Assembly (NCBI RefSeq): GCF_018873765.1
Contig: NC_057916.1
Coordinates: 52,330,540 to 52,394,539 of the forward strand
Length of the DNA stretch: 64,000 nucleotides
Direction of reading: 5' to 3'
Source: Telopea speciosissima
Lineage: Eukaryota; Streptophyta; Magnoliopsida; Proteales; Proteaceae
Shown here: positions 1 through 10,209 of the stretch, piece by piece
Position numbering within the stretch: position 1 is the stretch's first letter
How the letters are laid out: each line of letters starts with the position of its first letter
Translations under genes and position numbers: made by a program
The notes under the pieces: generated by a model
What the model was told of the DNA's origin: nothing
The model's database searches: none
Seen by the model: only the letters and a program-made list of their open reading frames with translations

Positions 1-747
1 TTAATTGATCAACTAACATTGGTATGCATAAACATTCAATTAGATAATGATAAAGACCTGTGTCACTCCAAGCTTTTAAGCCAATAATGATGCAACGAGA
101 TTCCCAATTTTGGAATAGCCTGTAACTCAGCAGAAATTTCACTTGATACATCCTAATTACAATATCCAATTGTTAGAGATAGTCTATAAACATGAAAGCA
201 ATCACACAACCACACACTCTTACCACACACATTTGACTTCTGAAGAATTACTAAGAGGAGGTAATGAATAGTTCAAGTTTCCATTTTTAAAAAGATTATA
301 TCTCCGCAAACCTTTCCAGGTATGGCCATACATCAAATCTCGATATCCATTTATGAAGAATCCCTTTCTCACTTCTAAATGGCACCTGCAAAATTTATGT
401 ATTTTCTGTTCCACCAATTTTTTCAAGACAATGGTTGCATGTCTTCCCTTTTGCATCAGGTATTAGTCAAGTCACCCTAAATCGACCATTAGTAAAGTAT
501 TAGATGGACCATAGGACCCCTACCTATATATATTATCTAAAAGCTAATCCTGTTCATAGGTTAATAAGAAATTAATGAGAACGAACCAAAAGAGAGAACA
601 CCATGTCCTTCGGCTGAACACACTGTCCTCTGGCTCAAGATGACGTGTCAGCAAACATTAAATTATAGTGGAAGATCTGGATTTAAATAGGGTGTATTGG
701 CAGAACAAAATTTGTTCAACTGACTATACTTACCAGATTGGACCTTA
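1..747. other. AT-rich non-genic sequence
   Basis: I see no coding potential and no recognisable element ends here. Short open frames on both strands carry no known motif. The stretch leads directly into the target duplication of the solo LTR at 753-1154. Confidence 0.5.
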
Positions 748-752
748 GATTT

Positions 753-1154
753 TGTTAACGATAAGGATCCAGCCTTATCTCCTCCCTCCAATCGGTTAGA
801 GACCAAGTCTCCCTCTACATGTGATAACAATGCTTGTGCACACATGGCTCTTATCTCAACCTCACTACATCAAGCAACATCAGTAGTTGAGTCATTATCC
901 AACACTGCCAAGCTTAAGGATCACGATCAGGATAGTTTAAGATCAGCATATCAAAAACAAACCTGTACTTATCCATGTAAAACCACATCAGCTAAACCTC
1001 TATATAATAAGAGGATTAGTGGAGGCTAAATAAATCAAGGAAAACACTGTTGTGTGGACGTAGGTTTCAAGGAAACCGAACCACGTTAAAATATCTGTAA
1101 CATTATCTCTTCTCTTCTCCTCTTCTTCTCTTCTTCCAATTTCAGATCCTAACA
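753..1154 (+). mobile_element. solo LTR (402 bp), probably Ty1/copia
   Basis: The unit starts TGTTAACG and ends CCTAACA, so its termini form the inverted repeat TGTTA/TAACA. It is flanked by the perfect 5-bp direct repeat GATTT at 748-752 and 1155-1159. Inside is a TATA-like CTATATAATAAG near 1000, followed by a GTGGACGTAGG...CCGAACCACGTT stretch of the kind seen after the transcription start in plant copia LTRs. No primer binding site or internal region follows, so this is a solo LTR left by LTR-LTR recombination. The orientation comes from the TATA and downstream motifs. Confidence 0.8.
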
Positions 1155-1360
1155 GATTTGTTGTTGGAAAATTGAACTTATTTCCATCTTCATAAAAGAA
1201 GTTGGATTTGAGGTTGGGTATATTGAGTGTATGTTCAGAAGTTCTTGTTTCAGGTTGTGTTTGATTGAAGTTACAAAAAGTACAAAGACTAAAAAGTTTC
1301 TATGAAGTAAAATTACGACTCTAATTTTTATGGTAATTCAGTTGGGGGAAGAAATGAAAG

Positions 1361-2023
1361 AGAAACCAAGAACTACCATACAAAAAAAAAATTCAAATAT
1401 ATTTGAAGTCTAGATAACCAAATAAACAAATGAGCAGCAGCTTGTGGCCGCCATAAGCAGCCCATGGCCATGGTACAGCAGCCAAGGCCAAGTTTGCTGC
1501 AGATACAGGATGCAAAAAGGAAAAAAAAATTAGTTTGAAATGCATGCCAGGCTGCTGCACGAGCAGCAGCTTGTGGACGCCATAAGCAGTCCATGGGCAG
1601 GGTACAGTAGCCAAGGTCGAGGTTCCTGCAGCTACAGGGTGCAAAAAGAAAAAAATGGTTTGAAATGCATGCCAGGCTGCTGCCTTTTGCGGACAGCCAT
1701 GGTGTCCATGTGCGCAAGGCCCAATGGTCAAGAGGCCTAAGGGAGTGAGGGTGTAGGCCGCATGAGCCTAGGTGGCCTGGGGTGCAAGGTATCATGGCAG
1801 CAAGGGCCAGAAGGGGCTGTGGTTGTGGGGACTGGTGCTTGAAAACACCCAATGCCGAGGATGTGCAATATACTTGCAGCAACGGCTGCCTGGGTTTGGT
1901 GTGTAATGCACCTGCTGGTATGTATGCAAAGTGCTGCCGGCAATGCATCAGAGAAACCAAGAACTATCATAAAACAAAATCCAAATATATTTGAAGTTCA
2001 GATAATCAAATAAAAACAAACGA
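1361..2023. repeat. GC-rich tandem duplication between ~70-bp direct repeats
   Basis: Two ~70-bp direct repeats (about 1361-1431 and 1951-2020, both starting GAGAAACCAAGAACTA) bracket a GC-rich block. Inside the block a ~124-bp unit occurs twice in tandem (about 1434-1557 and 1563-1684), each copy containing AGCAGCAGCTTGTGG and ending near GCATGCCAGGCTGCTGC. The long minus-strand open frame across it (1373-1960) is explained by the GC-rich repeat and has no known domain. No PBS or PPT is visible, so I do not call it a TRIM retrotransposon. Confidence 0.65.
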
Positions 2024-3625
2024 TAATAACAAACAGACAAAAAGGGGGGAAATAAAAATAAAACTCATAGCAAACGAGATATCACAAAGAAACAAACATA
2101 GCAGGAAATAGGGTTGAAAAAGGAAGAGACAAATTTGAACCAAACCAAAAAACTTTGATTGTAGCATGGCCAAAGAAAAGCCAAAAAAAAAAAGAGCACA
2201 AATACAGATGAACATGTGCAATTTCTTAAAAAAGCAACTGTAACAGGGCTTGACAAGAGACATTGAACCCCATAAGCAAATCCAATACTGTAAAATGGCC
2301 AAAAAATTTATGACACCTGTGTTCTACCCAGCTTTTTGAAGTGCTAAAACCTCTTTCCTGTGTTGTTTATCAAACAAGGAAGGGAGAGACATTTATTTTA
2401 TTTCCACTTTATCTCTCTATTATTACTACTTTTACTATATTTTTACTACATTTTGTGAAAAAATGGAATCCAGCATGTGACCGTATGGCTGTGATGCAAC
2501 AGGTAAACCAACTACCAGTGGTTAGAATACAAACCCTTGTAATTACATATTGGCCTTTTATATTTTTTGATAAATAATTATTTTATCAAAAGCGAAACAA
2601 AATTACATCAAGATAAAATACACTACTACCAACCACAATGAATAGCTGGAAACAGAACCAACAGCAAACAAGACCAAACAAAGATTAGTTAATAGGAAAA
2701 GAAAGAGGCCTACCTCAAAATTCTTTTATTATACTTTTATTTACCAGTCAAGTCTTATTAAACAAAGGTTTGATAACAGAAGAGAACTACTACTAAAAGG
2801 AAGGGGAGAAAAAGGAAATAACTTTCCTTTTCAAAATAATTTTCCCTGTTACAGGTGTATTTTCTGATTGCAAGTATCACCACATAAAGCACAAACTTCA
2901 AACCAACGGTGGAAGGAAAGAAAAACATGTATTAAACATAATTTCATAGAAGCCTTATGCATGAATCATAGGTCATCACTGCCCAAGTGCATGCATAATT
3001 TTCTAATGTGTTCCGTGGCACATGAGAGATCAGAAGTCACGAACATAGCAAGAAACTGGGATAAGAAACGAAGAGGAGAAGAAGAGAGGGAGAGAGAGAG
3101 AGAGAGAGACTCAATACTCACAGTGATCTCTTCAGTAGTCTCAATCCTATTTGAATAAATTTTGCAATCTTTCCCTGTTTATAGAGCCTGAAGAAAATAC
3201 AATATGAATCTGAGGAAAAATACAGGTTCAGATGATTTTTATTGTACATAAATCTCTCTCTACGAACATAACAAGCAAAAAAAAAAAGAGGGCAATAAAA
3301 ATCCAACTCGACCATACCTTTGAATCCCTACAGATCAATAGTCTCTAAATCACTTTTGCAATGGATGAGAGGGTGAAGAAAACACAATACGTAGGGTGAG
3401 AAGGTGGGAAACGGATTTCATACAGCCATGGACAGAGCCGACGGGAGGTGTCCATTCCTATTTCTCAGAGGTTGCGTCATTTGACTCCTATTTTCTCAGA
3501 GAGGATGCGTATGAGAGGGATAGTGGGAAGAGTCGGAGTGCCTAAACAGGACTCGGGAGTTCCTCGTTGGATTCCTATTTTTTATCAAAGATTGTGTTCT
3601 CTCAAGAGAGGTTGCTTATGAGTAA
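2024..3625. other. non-genic AT-rich sequence
   Basis: No gene or element is recognised. It is AT-rich with A-runs and a (GA)n tract at 3088-3109. Its right edge, 3626-3634, is the 9-bp left target duplication GACAATTAA of the MULE that follows. Confidence 0.5.
3088..3109. repeat. (GA)n microsatellite
   Basis: A run of about 11 GA dinucleotides in purine-rich sequence. Confidence 0.9.
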
Positions 3626-3634
3626 GACAATTAA

Positions 3635-5634
3635 GGGTAAATTACCGATCACCCCCTAATTTTCAATCGAAACTCGGATGACCCCCTGGTTTTTGAAAAA
3701 ACTCAAATCACCCTCTGGTTTAGACCCCAAAATGACAAATTAGTCCCTAACGTTAGTTTTATGCTGTTAAGTGATGATGTCAGCCAGTTAAACAAATTTA
3801 AATCCCCAAACTACCCTTGACCAGTGTTGATTTACGATTTTACCCTTGCAAGTTGCAACCAAAAACCCCAAATTCATCTTCTTCCTCACACCTGCAACTC
3901 AATCTGGAAAGGCTTTATGACCTGCAACTAAAACCCTTATTCGATCCTCTTCCTCACACCTGCAACTCAATTTAAAGCCCGTCAGTCATCGTCGGTTTCC
4001 GCCGCCGGTAAGATTAGAGAGAGAGGGGAAAGATGAGCTGTCAAAGTGGAAGAAGCCGACGACGGAGGATATATAGTTTTCTGGGTTTTGGAACTTTAAG
4101 TTTTTTGGGTTATTTCTTGACGGAGGTTTCAGTTACTGTATCAATTTCTAGGTTTTTCATATAGATTTTCTTTTTCCTCTTCTGTGACTTTAAACATGAA
4201 AATCATTTTGCCCAGTTATATATCTTGTGTAGCCTGAAGAAAATGGGTCCTTTTTTTTCTGGTACCCGGATCTGAATCATATGTTTGATTGCTTCATAGC
4301 TACTTCGAGATCATTAGGACCTGGGAATAGAGAACAGCTACGGATGGGTTTTCAGTAGGCCTGTAAACGGATCGGATTCGGCTCGGATACGGATCGGATG
4401 TAATCGGATTCGGATATTTCTTGGTCGAATTCGGATACCTCTAAACGGATTCGGATGGATTTGGATGCGGATCGAATTCGGATTTTGACCATCCGTTTAC
4501 ACCTCTGCCTTGTGTAACCCGAACCTTCCTTCCCCTAGTGGATACAATTCACTCTCAATCCATAGTTTTAGATCATGATTCTCTTTTCCTCATATTCTAG
4601 AACCTGTTGAATCTTCAAAAACTCTTAAGATCATTATTTGCTTGATTTTTTATAATTAAGTATTCGGATTCGGGTTTTTATCGGAGTATTCGGATTTTTT
4701 CCGGATATCTCTAAACGAATTTGGATGCTCCGAAACGGATACGGATGTGGATCGAATTCGGATTTTCGGTTATCCATTTACAGCCCTAGTTTTCAGGTGA
4801 AATTTATTTATTTTACTGGACAATAATTGAAGTCATTACTGTTTTGAAGTAAAGGGGTCATGAGATATTTTTTTGGTTCTTGGGTGACTGGGGTCATGAG
4901 ATTTCTCTTTTACCTTCGTTACCCGATCGATTTGATCCCCTATTTTGAATACCAAATAGACAAATATGTTATTCGATCTTGACTTGGGGCATCTCATAAT
5001 CTCATTTGTATAAAAGAAATGATTCCTTTAGATGGGAATGAATCGGCCAAGATCTTTTGTTTGAAAACCGTTTGTTCCATTAATAATGAAAAGTGAAGTT
5101 GAAAAAAAGGGTTAGAGAAAGAGGAGATGGAGATTGGGAGAATTGGAGAGCAAGGTGACTGTACCTGTGTCCCACAACGTTGCTTTGCAGCAATGTTCTT
5201 TCTTCGTCTGCTTTAAGCCTTTAACATCTCTCGTATTCCAGAGAAGAAACCAGAGCAGAAACAAATTTGAAAGTCTCTAAAATTTCAGATCCTTCCCCAG
5301 TTTCTCAAATCTTTGTTTTCACAGAGAAAACTGCTTTTTAGGGCCGAAAAACCAGTTTTGCGGTTTGGGATCTCTTCTGATTCTCTTCTCCTTGGGGTTT
5401 AAACTACTCTTTCTGAGTGGCAGCGGCGGTAGCGCCAACGGAGTTGCAGGAAAGGGGTGGGGTATTTTAGGTTGAAGATGAAGGTAGGGTAGTATTGTAA
5501 ATTTAATTCTAATGTTTTAGTACAAGGGTAAAATAGTCATTTCACACCAATAACTAACAACAGACTAACACCGTTACTGTAGAAGGGGTAATTTGAGTTT
5601 TTTCAAAGACCAGGGGGTGATCGGTAATTTACCC
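3635..5634. mobile_element. non-autonomous MULE, copy 1
   Basis: Both ends read inward as GGGTAAATTACCGATCACC, continuing as an imperfect inverted repeat that shares TTTTTGAAAAAACTCAAAT. The left flank is GACAATTAA (3626-3634). The matching 9-bp duplication is not at 5635 but lies inverted at 6179-6187 (TTAATTGTC), moved there by the inversion described separately. A 9-bp duplication places it in the Mutator superfamily. A second family member is at 60618-62293. No transposase is visible. The interior has pyrimidine-rich leader-like stretches, a repeated TCTTCCTCACACCTGCAACT (about 3881 and 3948) and a nested hAT MITE. I could not identify a captured gene in this copy. Confidence 0.8.
4356..4788. 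mobile_element. hAT-type MITE (433 bp)
   Basis: The ends are TAGGCCTGTAAACGG and TTTACAGCCCTA, flanked by a perfect 8-bp target duplication GTTTTCAG (4348-4355 and 4789-4796). The body is a low-complexity array of GGATTCGGAT-like words. It is nested in MULE copy 1 and belongs to the same broad group as the TARGGGTGTC-ended MITEs at 26075, 28261 and 55994. Confidence 0.85.
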
Positions 5635-6190
5635 TAAAGAGAAATAACAGGCACCCAAAAATAAAGACTCCTAATTACTTACTAAAACTAGGCTAACTAA
5701 AATAGAAACCCAATAAAACTCAAATTGGAAATTTCCCTATATGTCTAATAACTACCTTAAAATAAAAGATTATATAATAATTTCCCAAATAAAATAAATT
5801 TCCTAAAATCCTACTAGATCCAAACACTCAAACTGGGCCCGGTTCAACTGGGTTTGGGTCGGTCCAATGTGGTACACCAGTTGGGTTGGCCCGGTCCAAG
5901 ATTGTCCTGCATCATCTAGGGTACAGGATTAATTCCTGAGAATTGGTGTCTCACTCATGCCGAGGAATTACCTTTTCCCCTTTGAAAATCAAGCCTTAAA
6001 CATGCCAAAAGTCTTAGATCTACTCCCATTTTATTGTATCAAACACCCTTACACTCCATTTTGAGCTGTCACCATGAGAATGTACTTCACTTTAGAATTT
6101 ATTTTCTCCTTTACACAATATGGTGTGAGATGTTTTCCCTATTTATTTTTAATTTTTTATTATAAATATTTTTCATCATTAATTGTCGGG
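5635..6190 (-). other. inverted segment: LTR U3, target duplication and upstream flank
   Basis: 5635-5914 is the reverse complement of the first 280 bp of the LTR at 8549-9016. Next, 5915-5919 is TCTAG, the reverse complement of that element's target duplication CTAGA (intact copy at 9017-9021). 5920-6178 is unrelated flank. Then 6179-6187 is the reverse complement of the MULE target duplication GACAATTAA, and 6188-6190 is GGG, matching the MULE terminus. Every junction fits one simple inversion between the MULE's right end and a TTA in the LTR (3' LTR equivalent 8826-8828). U3 280 bp plus R-U5 185 bp gives 465 bp, against 468 bp for the intact LTR. Confidence 0.85.
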
Positions 6191-6375
6191 ATATATGATG
6201 TAATTCCCTATTATTAATTATGCAAGAATGAATTGAAAACAAAGTGAGTTTGTGCGTGTGCACACCCCCCCTCCCCCTGCTTCTGCTTCTTCTTCCTCGC
6301 ACGGTTTCTTCTCTTCCCCTTTCTAAAATTCTGATTTCTTCTCAGATTTCCCCTTTCCTAACCTGTCCCGCATTA
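6191..6375 (+). repeat. R-U5 part of the 5' LTR
   Basis: It matches 8828-9016 of the 3' LTR closely (ATATATGATGTAATTCCC through CCTGTCCCGCATTA). The U3 part that should precede it lies inverted at 5635-5914. Confidence 0.85.
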
Positions 6376-6377
6376 TT

Positions 6378-6390
6378 TGGTATCAGAGCC
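6378..6390 (+). other. primer binding site, tRNA-iMet type
   Basis: TGGTATCAGAGCC lies 2 bases after the LTR end. It is the standard plant retrotransposon primer site complementary to the 3' end of initiator methionine tRNA. Confidence 0.85.
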
Positions 6391-7270
6391 GAAGGATCTT
6401 ATCTTCTTCCTTCGCTTGTGATCTCTTTCCCCCATTCTATTCTTCTCCCTTCCTTGTCTTTCCTATTCCCTCTTTCCAGTTACAGTTCTGCGGTACAGTG
6501 AAAAAAAAAAAAAAACCATCAATTCCCATTTCACCCGCCAGCCCCTTTTCTCCTACCCTCCATTTCCCCACCTTCTTCCTGCTGTGAAGCACCCATCCAT
6601 TTGATTTCCATACAAAAAAAAAAAAAAAACCGCGTTACTCTCCATCTCCCATCCCTCTCCTTCGACCCCACTGAAACCCCAAACCCACCTTCCAAAAAAA
6701 CCACAGAAAACCCCATCTATTCATCTTTCTCACGCAGGAATCCATCTCCCCAACTCCGTTGTTTCGATTCCAACCCATAGGGTTCCGCCAAAAACCAGAA
6801 ACAGAAAAAAATAAAATAAAAATTCGAGAAGAGAAGAAGAGGAAGCAGAGAATCGAAGCAGGAAAAAAAAAGTACATACCTGGTTTGAAGATTCCTACCG
6901 CGAGTCGCCATCTTCATCAGAGTCGCAGTCTCTTTGCCGAGTCCAATTTGGACTCTCTAACCGTTGGTCGACTTGAGCTCCTAGCATTAGCGTGAGATTT
7001 CTGCCTTTTTCTCCGCAAGATCTTCCGCAGGCTCCGCTGGTAGAAGTTTCACTCACTCACGAATTTTGCAGTTCTGCCCCTCCAATACGATAAGTTCAAT
7101 CTTGTTTGGAATTTTTTTTTCCTCCTCCATCTTTTCCCATATTACCCCCACTTTAGTCTCAGTTTATTTCTGTCCTTCCTCATTTTTTTTTCCAGAGTTA
7201 CCCCTCCTATCATACGTGTTATCCCATTGACTTTGTTTTCTTTGTTTTCCATTATTTATGGTTGTGCCAC

Positions 7271-7457
7271 GAATTTTTATCACCGCCAATTCGCTGCCCG
7301 CTCCAATTTCCTCCAATTCCTCACATAGGAGCAGAAATGACCACCCTATCCCACCTTGGGCAGTGTGTTCGGGCAGGGGTAGGGTGGTCATTTCTGCTCC
7401 TATGTGAGGAATTGGAGGGAATTGGAGCGAGCAGCAAATTGGAGGTGATAACGATTC
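7271..7457. mobile_element. hairpin (foldback) MITE 1, MULE-like
   Basis: This is a near-perfect palindrome of about 187 bp with ends GAATTTTTATCACC and GGTGATAACGATTC and arms of about 80 bp. The small loop contains GGGCAGTGTGTTCGGGCAGG. It is flanked by a perfect 10-bp direct repeat GTTGTGCCAC (7261-7270 and 7458-7467), in the size range of Mutator-type target duplications. Overlapping open frames on both strands come from the palindrome and are not genes. Confidence 0.8.
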
Positions 7458-7663
7458 GTTGTGCCACCCTCCCTCACGTGTCATTCAAAATTTTTAGTTG
7501 AATCTCCATAATTACAAATCTGCCATCCATATAACAATTTCAGTTTAATTATAATTCTACCACCGTCCTTTCGAACTTCATTGTATTTACAATTGTGCCA
7601 TCAATGTTCTATACTTCACTATATTTACGGGAATTGACCAATAATAGGACTCAGATACAATGC

Positions 7664-7957
7664 AACCGAATTCTCGTGGTTACAATCCATCACCTATTAT
7701 ATCCTATAACGGTGGAAGCACTGCATTAGGTATTTTCTCCTTATGGATTTGTGGAAAAGATCATGACAACATTTTATAAGTCTGCTAGTTCTCAAGCCCT
7801 TATCCAGTATTAGTCACTCCTGAGTACCGTTTCAGCAAGAAAAGCTCTTCAAGGGCATAATATTTATGATGATTGTTGTACATTGGATATTCGTTTTTCA
7901 TGTCTAAGTGAGTTACAAGTGAACTACAATACTGAATGGTCGTGGGATTTCACGAAC
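7664..7957 (+). pseudogene. PTB-like RRM fragment captured in the LTR element
   Basis: Read in one frame, 98 codons spell an RNA-recognition-motif region of the plant polypyrimidine-tract-binding (PTB/hnRNP I-like) family. Recognisable pieces in order are NRILVVT, LLYPITVEALH, VFSPYGFVEKI, SQALIQY, ARKALQGHNIYD, CCTLDI and ELQVNYN, ending at DFTN. Two in-frame TAG stops fall where the family has Gln, which fits CAG to TAG changes. PTB proteins bind CU-rich RNA and regulate splicing; this piece is too short and too damaged to do so. No introns interrupt it. It sits inside the non-autonomous LTR element, so I infer capture of host transcript sequence. Which PTB homologue it came from is not resolved. 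Confidence 0.85.
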
Positions 7958-8548
7958 AAATCAACACAGGATGAAGAGCTCTCGAGACTTAAACGGTTGG
8001 ATCGTTTGATTGGAGAGGTCTTGAAAACCCTTCCAGTTATCCATGAAATGCAAATGGCTGCCCCGCCTGCTAATAGGACAGTCCCTAAAGAGCCTAACGT
8101 TGATCAAGAATGAAGAAGTTTCAGTAATTTCTGTCTTTAAGGAAGACCTAGCCCGCGAAGTTCCTGCTACCGGGACTCATGTGGAAGATGTCGAAAGCAA
8201 TATGGTCGCATTACTGGATAATGAGGTCAAGACCAAGGGACTTGGCCCTTTAACAACTGTGATGATCGTGACCAGCCAAGAGGATCCTAAGGAGCTTGAG
8301 ATTGAAACTGAGGGTCAAGAACACAATGAAAGGCGACACATATGGCCCTATGGATACATCCGACGATATTAAGGTTGGGCGCGTAGAATTCATCGTCCCT
8401 TTGAAGTACTTTGAGGAGTGTCGTTCTTGTCTTTATGATTACATCCTTACATTCACCCCATCCAAGTTGTTGATCGTGGATGTTGATCGATGTTGATCCT
8501 CTCTTTTTTTAAAACTCGTGGTCAAGTTTTTCTCAACATCGGGAGAGT
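7958..8548 (+). pseudogene. 3' internal region of the LTR element, unrecognised coding remnant
   Basis: After the PTB fragment the frame continues for about 50 codons (DEELSRLKRLDRLIGEVLK and on to 8113). Further overlapping frames follow to about 8496, one containing LKYFEECRSCLYDYIL. None matches a retrotransposon or host domain I can name. The region ends in a weak purine run (GGGAGAG, 8541-8547) just before the 3' LTR, which may be the polypurine tract. Whether this is an element gene or a second captured piece is open. Confidence 0.35.
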
Positions 8549-9016
8549 TGATGTAGGACAATCTTGGACCGGGCCAACCCGACTGGTGTACCACATTGGA
8601 CCGACCCAAACCCAGTTGAACCGGGTCCAGTTTGAATGTTTGGATCTAGTAGGATTTTAGGAAGTCTATTTTATTTGGGAAATTATTATGTAATCTTTTA
8701 TTTTAGGGTAGTTATTAGACATATAGGGAAATTTTCAATTTGAGTTTTATTGGGTTTCTATTTTAGTTAGCCTAGTTTTAGTAAGTAATTAGGAGTCTTT
8801 ATTTTTGGGTGTCTGTTATTTCTCTTTATATATGATGTAATTCCCCATTATTAATTATGCAAGAATGGATTGAAAACAAAGTGAGTTTGTGCGTGTGCAC
8901 ACACACACCCCCTCCCCCTGCTTCTTCTTCTTCTTCCTCTCACGGTTTCTTCTCTTCCCCTTTCTGAAATTCTGATTTCTTCTCAGATTTCCCCTTTCCT
9001 AACCTGTCCCGCATTA
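8549..9016 (+). repeat. 3' LTR (468 bp)
   Basis: It starts TGATGTAGGACAATC and ends CCCGCATTA, followed by the target duplication CTAGA at 9017-9021. This is the only uninterrupted copy of this LTR here, and it is the reference for recognising the inverted U3 at 5635-5914. Confidence 0.85.
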
Positions 9017-9403
9017 CTAGAACTCCAAAAACTCGTCAGTTCAAAGGTTGTTGATGGACATCAATTTTTCCATGGTTATTGGAGTTTAACAACTCTTGCT
9101 TGGGGTGCAAAGAAGTGACATTGGTGAGAGAAGTTACCTCCACAAGCAACGATCGTAGTTTGCATAATATGAACCCACCAAATGCAACCCTACTACTAAA
9201 TGTAAAAGTATAAATAAAAACCACAGAACCCCTACTTGTTACAAGTATAAAAGGAAGCATTTGTTGGGTTGTAGCTTCAGGGATTTTGAGGATTATATTC
9301 TTTGTTGAGATGTGTTACCCAATATTATAAGGGTACTTTTGGTATTTTATTTATGCTTTATTTATGGACTTTTGAACAAGGGTAGAGTTGTAATTTGGGC
9401 CGT

Positions 9404-9427
9404 GACACTGTTCACGTGAACAGTGTC
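9404..9427. promoter_or_regulatory. 24-bp palindrome with a CACGTG core in the LTR U3
   Basis: The inner 20 bases are CACTGTTCACGTGAACAGTG, a perfect inverted repeat, and one more matching pair extends each side twice. Half-site words GTGAACAGT and ATGAACAGTG follow directly. It lies about 60 bp upstream of the TATA box and is conserved in the 3' LTR (14679-14702). CACGTG is the G-box/E-box core bound by bZIP and bHLH factors, but binding here is an inference. Confidence 0.5.
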
Positions 9428-9483
9428 GTGAACAGTACCATGAACAGTGTTTCCTTTTTGTAATCTCTTAGTATTATTATTAT

Positions 9484-9491
9484 TATAAATA
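9484..9491 (+). promoter_or_regulatory. TATA box of the copia LTR
   Basis: TATAAATA after a TTA-rich run, in the expected place in the LTR; repeated at 14758-14765. Confidence 0.65.
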
Positions 9492-9551
9492 GAGAGCTTG
9501 ACTGATCTCATTGATCATTCAAGCATTCTCAGAATTCAGGTTTTGATAGCA

Positions 9552-9566
9552 TGGTATCAAAGCAGC
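9552..9566 (+). other. primer binding site, iMet type
   Basis: TGGTATCAAAGCAGC begins at the base after the LTR. It differs from the usual TGGTATCAGAGC by one base. Confidence 0.8.
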
Positions 9567-10209
9567 TTCTTTGATCTAGGGTTTTCAAAACTCTCCCCTC
9601 TCCATCGATTCCTTCTTTTCATTGACTTCCTCTCTCTCTCTCCTTTCTCTTTGCTTGGTTCTCTCAACCCTTCAAGGGCAGCACTAATGAGGTGATCCAA
9701 TTATGGTTCGAGTGCTGCCCTCCAATCCACCTCAATTTTAATGCCCTAAAAGTTGATCGATAGCTGCTGCAATTATCTCTCTGCGATTTGGACTGCTTCA
9801 ACCTTTTTTTGAAAATCGATCTCACAACTCTTGGAAGATCGATTACTTCTTTTGGAGCATCATTGGCAGGGCTTCAGACAGCATCTATCATACTTGGATT
9901 ATTATCAATTGAAGACCTCAAAGCTTCAGCCCCTTTTTTTCCCTTCTTATCGATCTCAACTGTCAGAGTTTTGTAAAACCCTGACACATTATCGATTTGG
10001 AATTTTTGGGCTGCTGTTAGGGGAGTTTTTTTGTGGGTTAATTCCCTACTCATACTGCTGCAATCGACCACTGTTTCACACCAATTAGTGCAGTTTTTTC
10101 CTGCAGATCAGAATTTTAGAATTCATAATCGATTTCAGCCTAGCAAGGTTTTTTTGCAGATCAGTTTTTTTTTGTTCACCTCAAGGTTCGACATCTGTCT
10201 AGCTGTCCT
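9567..10209 (+). other. untranslated leader of the copia
   Basis: About 640 bp of pyrimidine-rich sequence lies between the PBS and the gag start, with no coding signal that continues into gag. Small frames across it are by chance. Confidence 0.6.

Larger units (their letters stand above)
6191..9016 (+). mobile_element. non-autonomous LTR retrotransposon with a captured gene fragment
   Basis: The element consists of a 5' LTR (R-U5 here, U3 inverted upstream), a PBS, a 2.2-kb internal region and a 3' LTR. Its target duplication is CTAGA (9017-9021; inverted partner 5915-5919). LTR termini are TGATGC and GCATTA. The internal region lacks gag, protease, integrase and reverse transcriptase, so it depends on another element for movement. 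It carries a pyrimidine-rich leader, a hairpin MITE, a PTB-like RRM fragment and a 3' region of unknown origin. The lineage cannot be named, although the iMet-type PBS is common in both copia and gypsy. Confidence 0.75.
9303..9551 (+). repeat. 5' LTR of the 9.3-kb copia
   Basis: It runs from TGTTGAGATG to TTTTGATAGCA. It contains a 24-bp perfect palindrome (9404-9427) and a TATAAATA box (9484-9491), the likely promoter. Confidence 0.95.

Noticed and set aside
1373..1960. 195-codon open frame on the minus strand
   Set aside because: It lies wholly in the GC-rich tandem repeat, has no known motif and is mirrored by frames on the other strand.
2006..2302. Hydrophobic minus-strand frames resembling membrane peptides
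   Set aside because: Low-complexity A-rich DNA read backwards gives Phe/Leu runs; no start context or homology.
3632..5637. TAA on both sides of the first MULE, suggesting a PIF/Harbinger element
   Set aside because: The right-hand TAA belongs to the inverted LTR. The true 9-bp duplication is found at 3626-3634 and inverted at 6179-6187, which supports Mutator.
6244..6501. 85-codon frame over the R-U5/leader of the non-autonomous element
   Set aside because: It crosses the LTR end and PBS in CT-rich sequence.
7164..7501. Similar proteins on both strands
   Set aside because: Both come from the arms of hairpin MITE 1.
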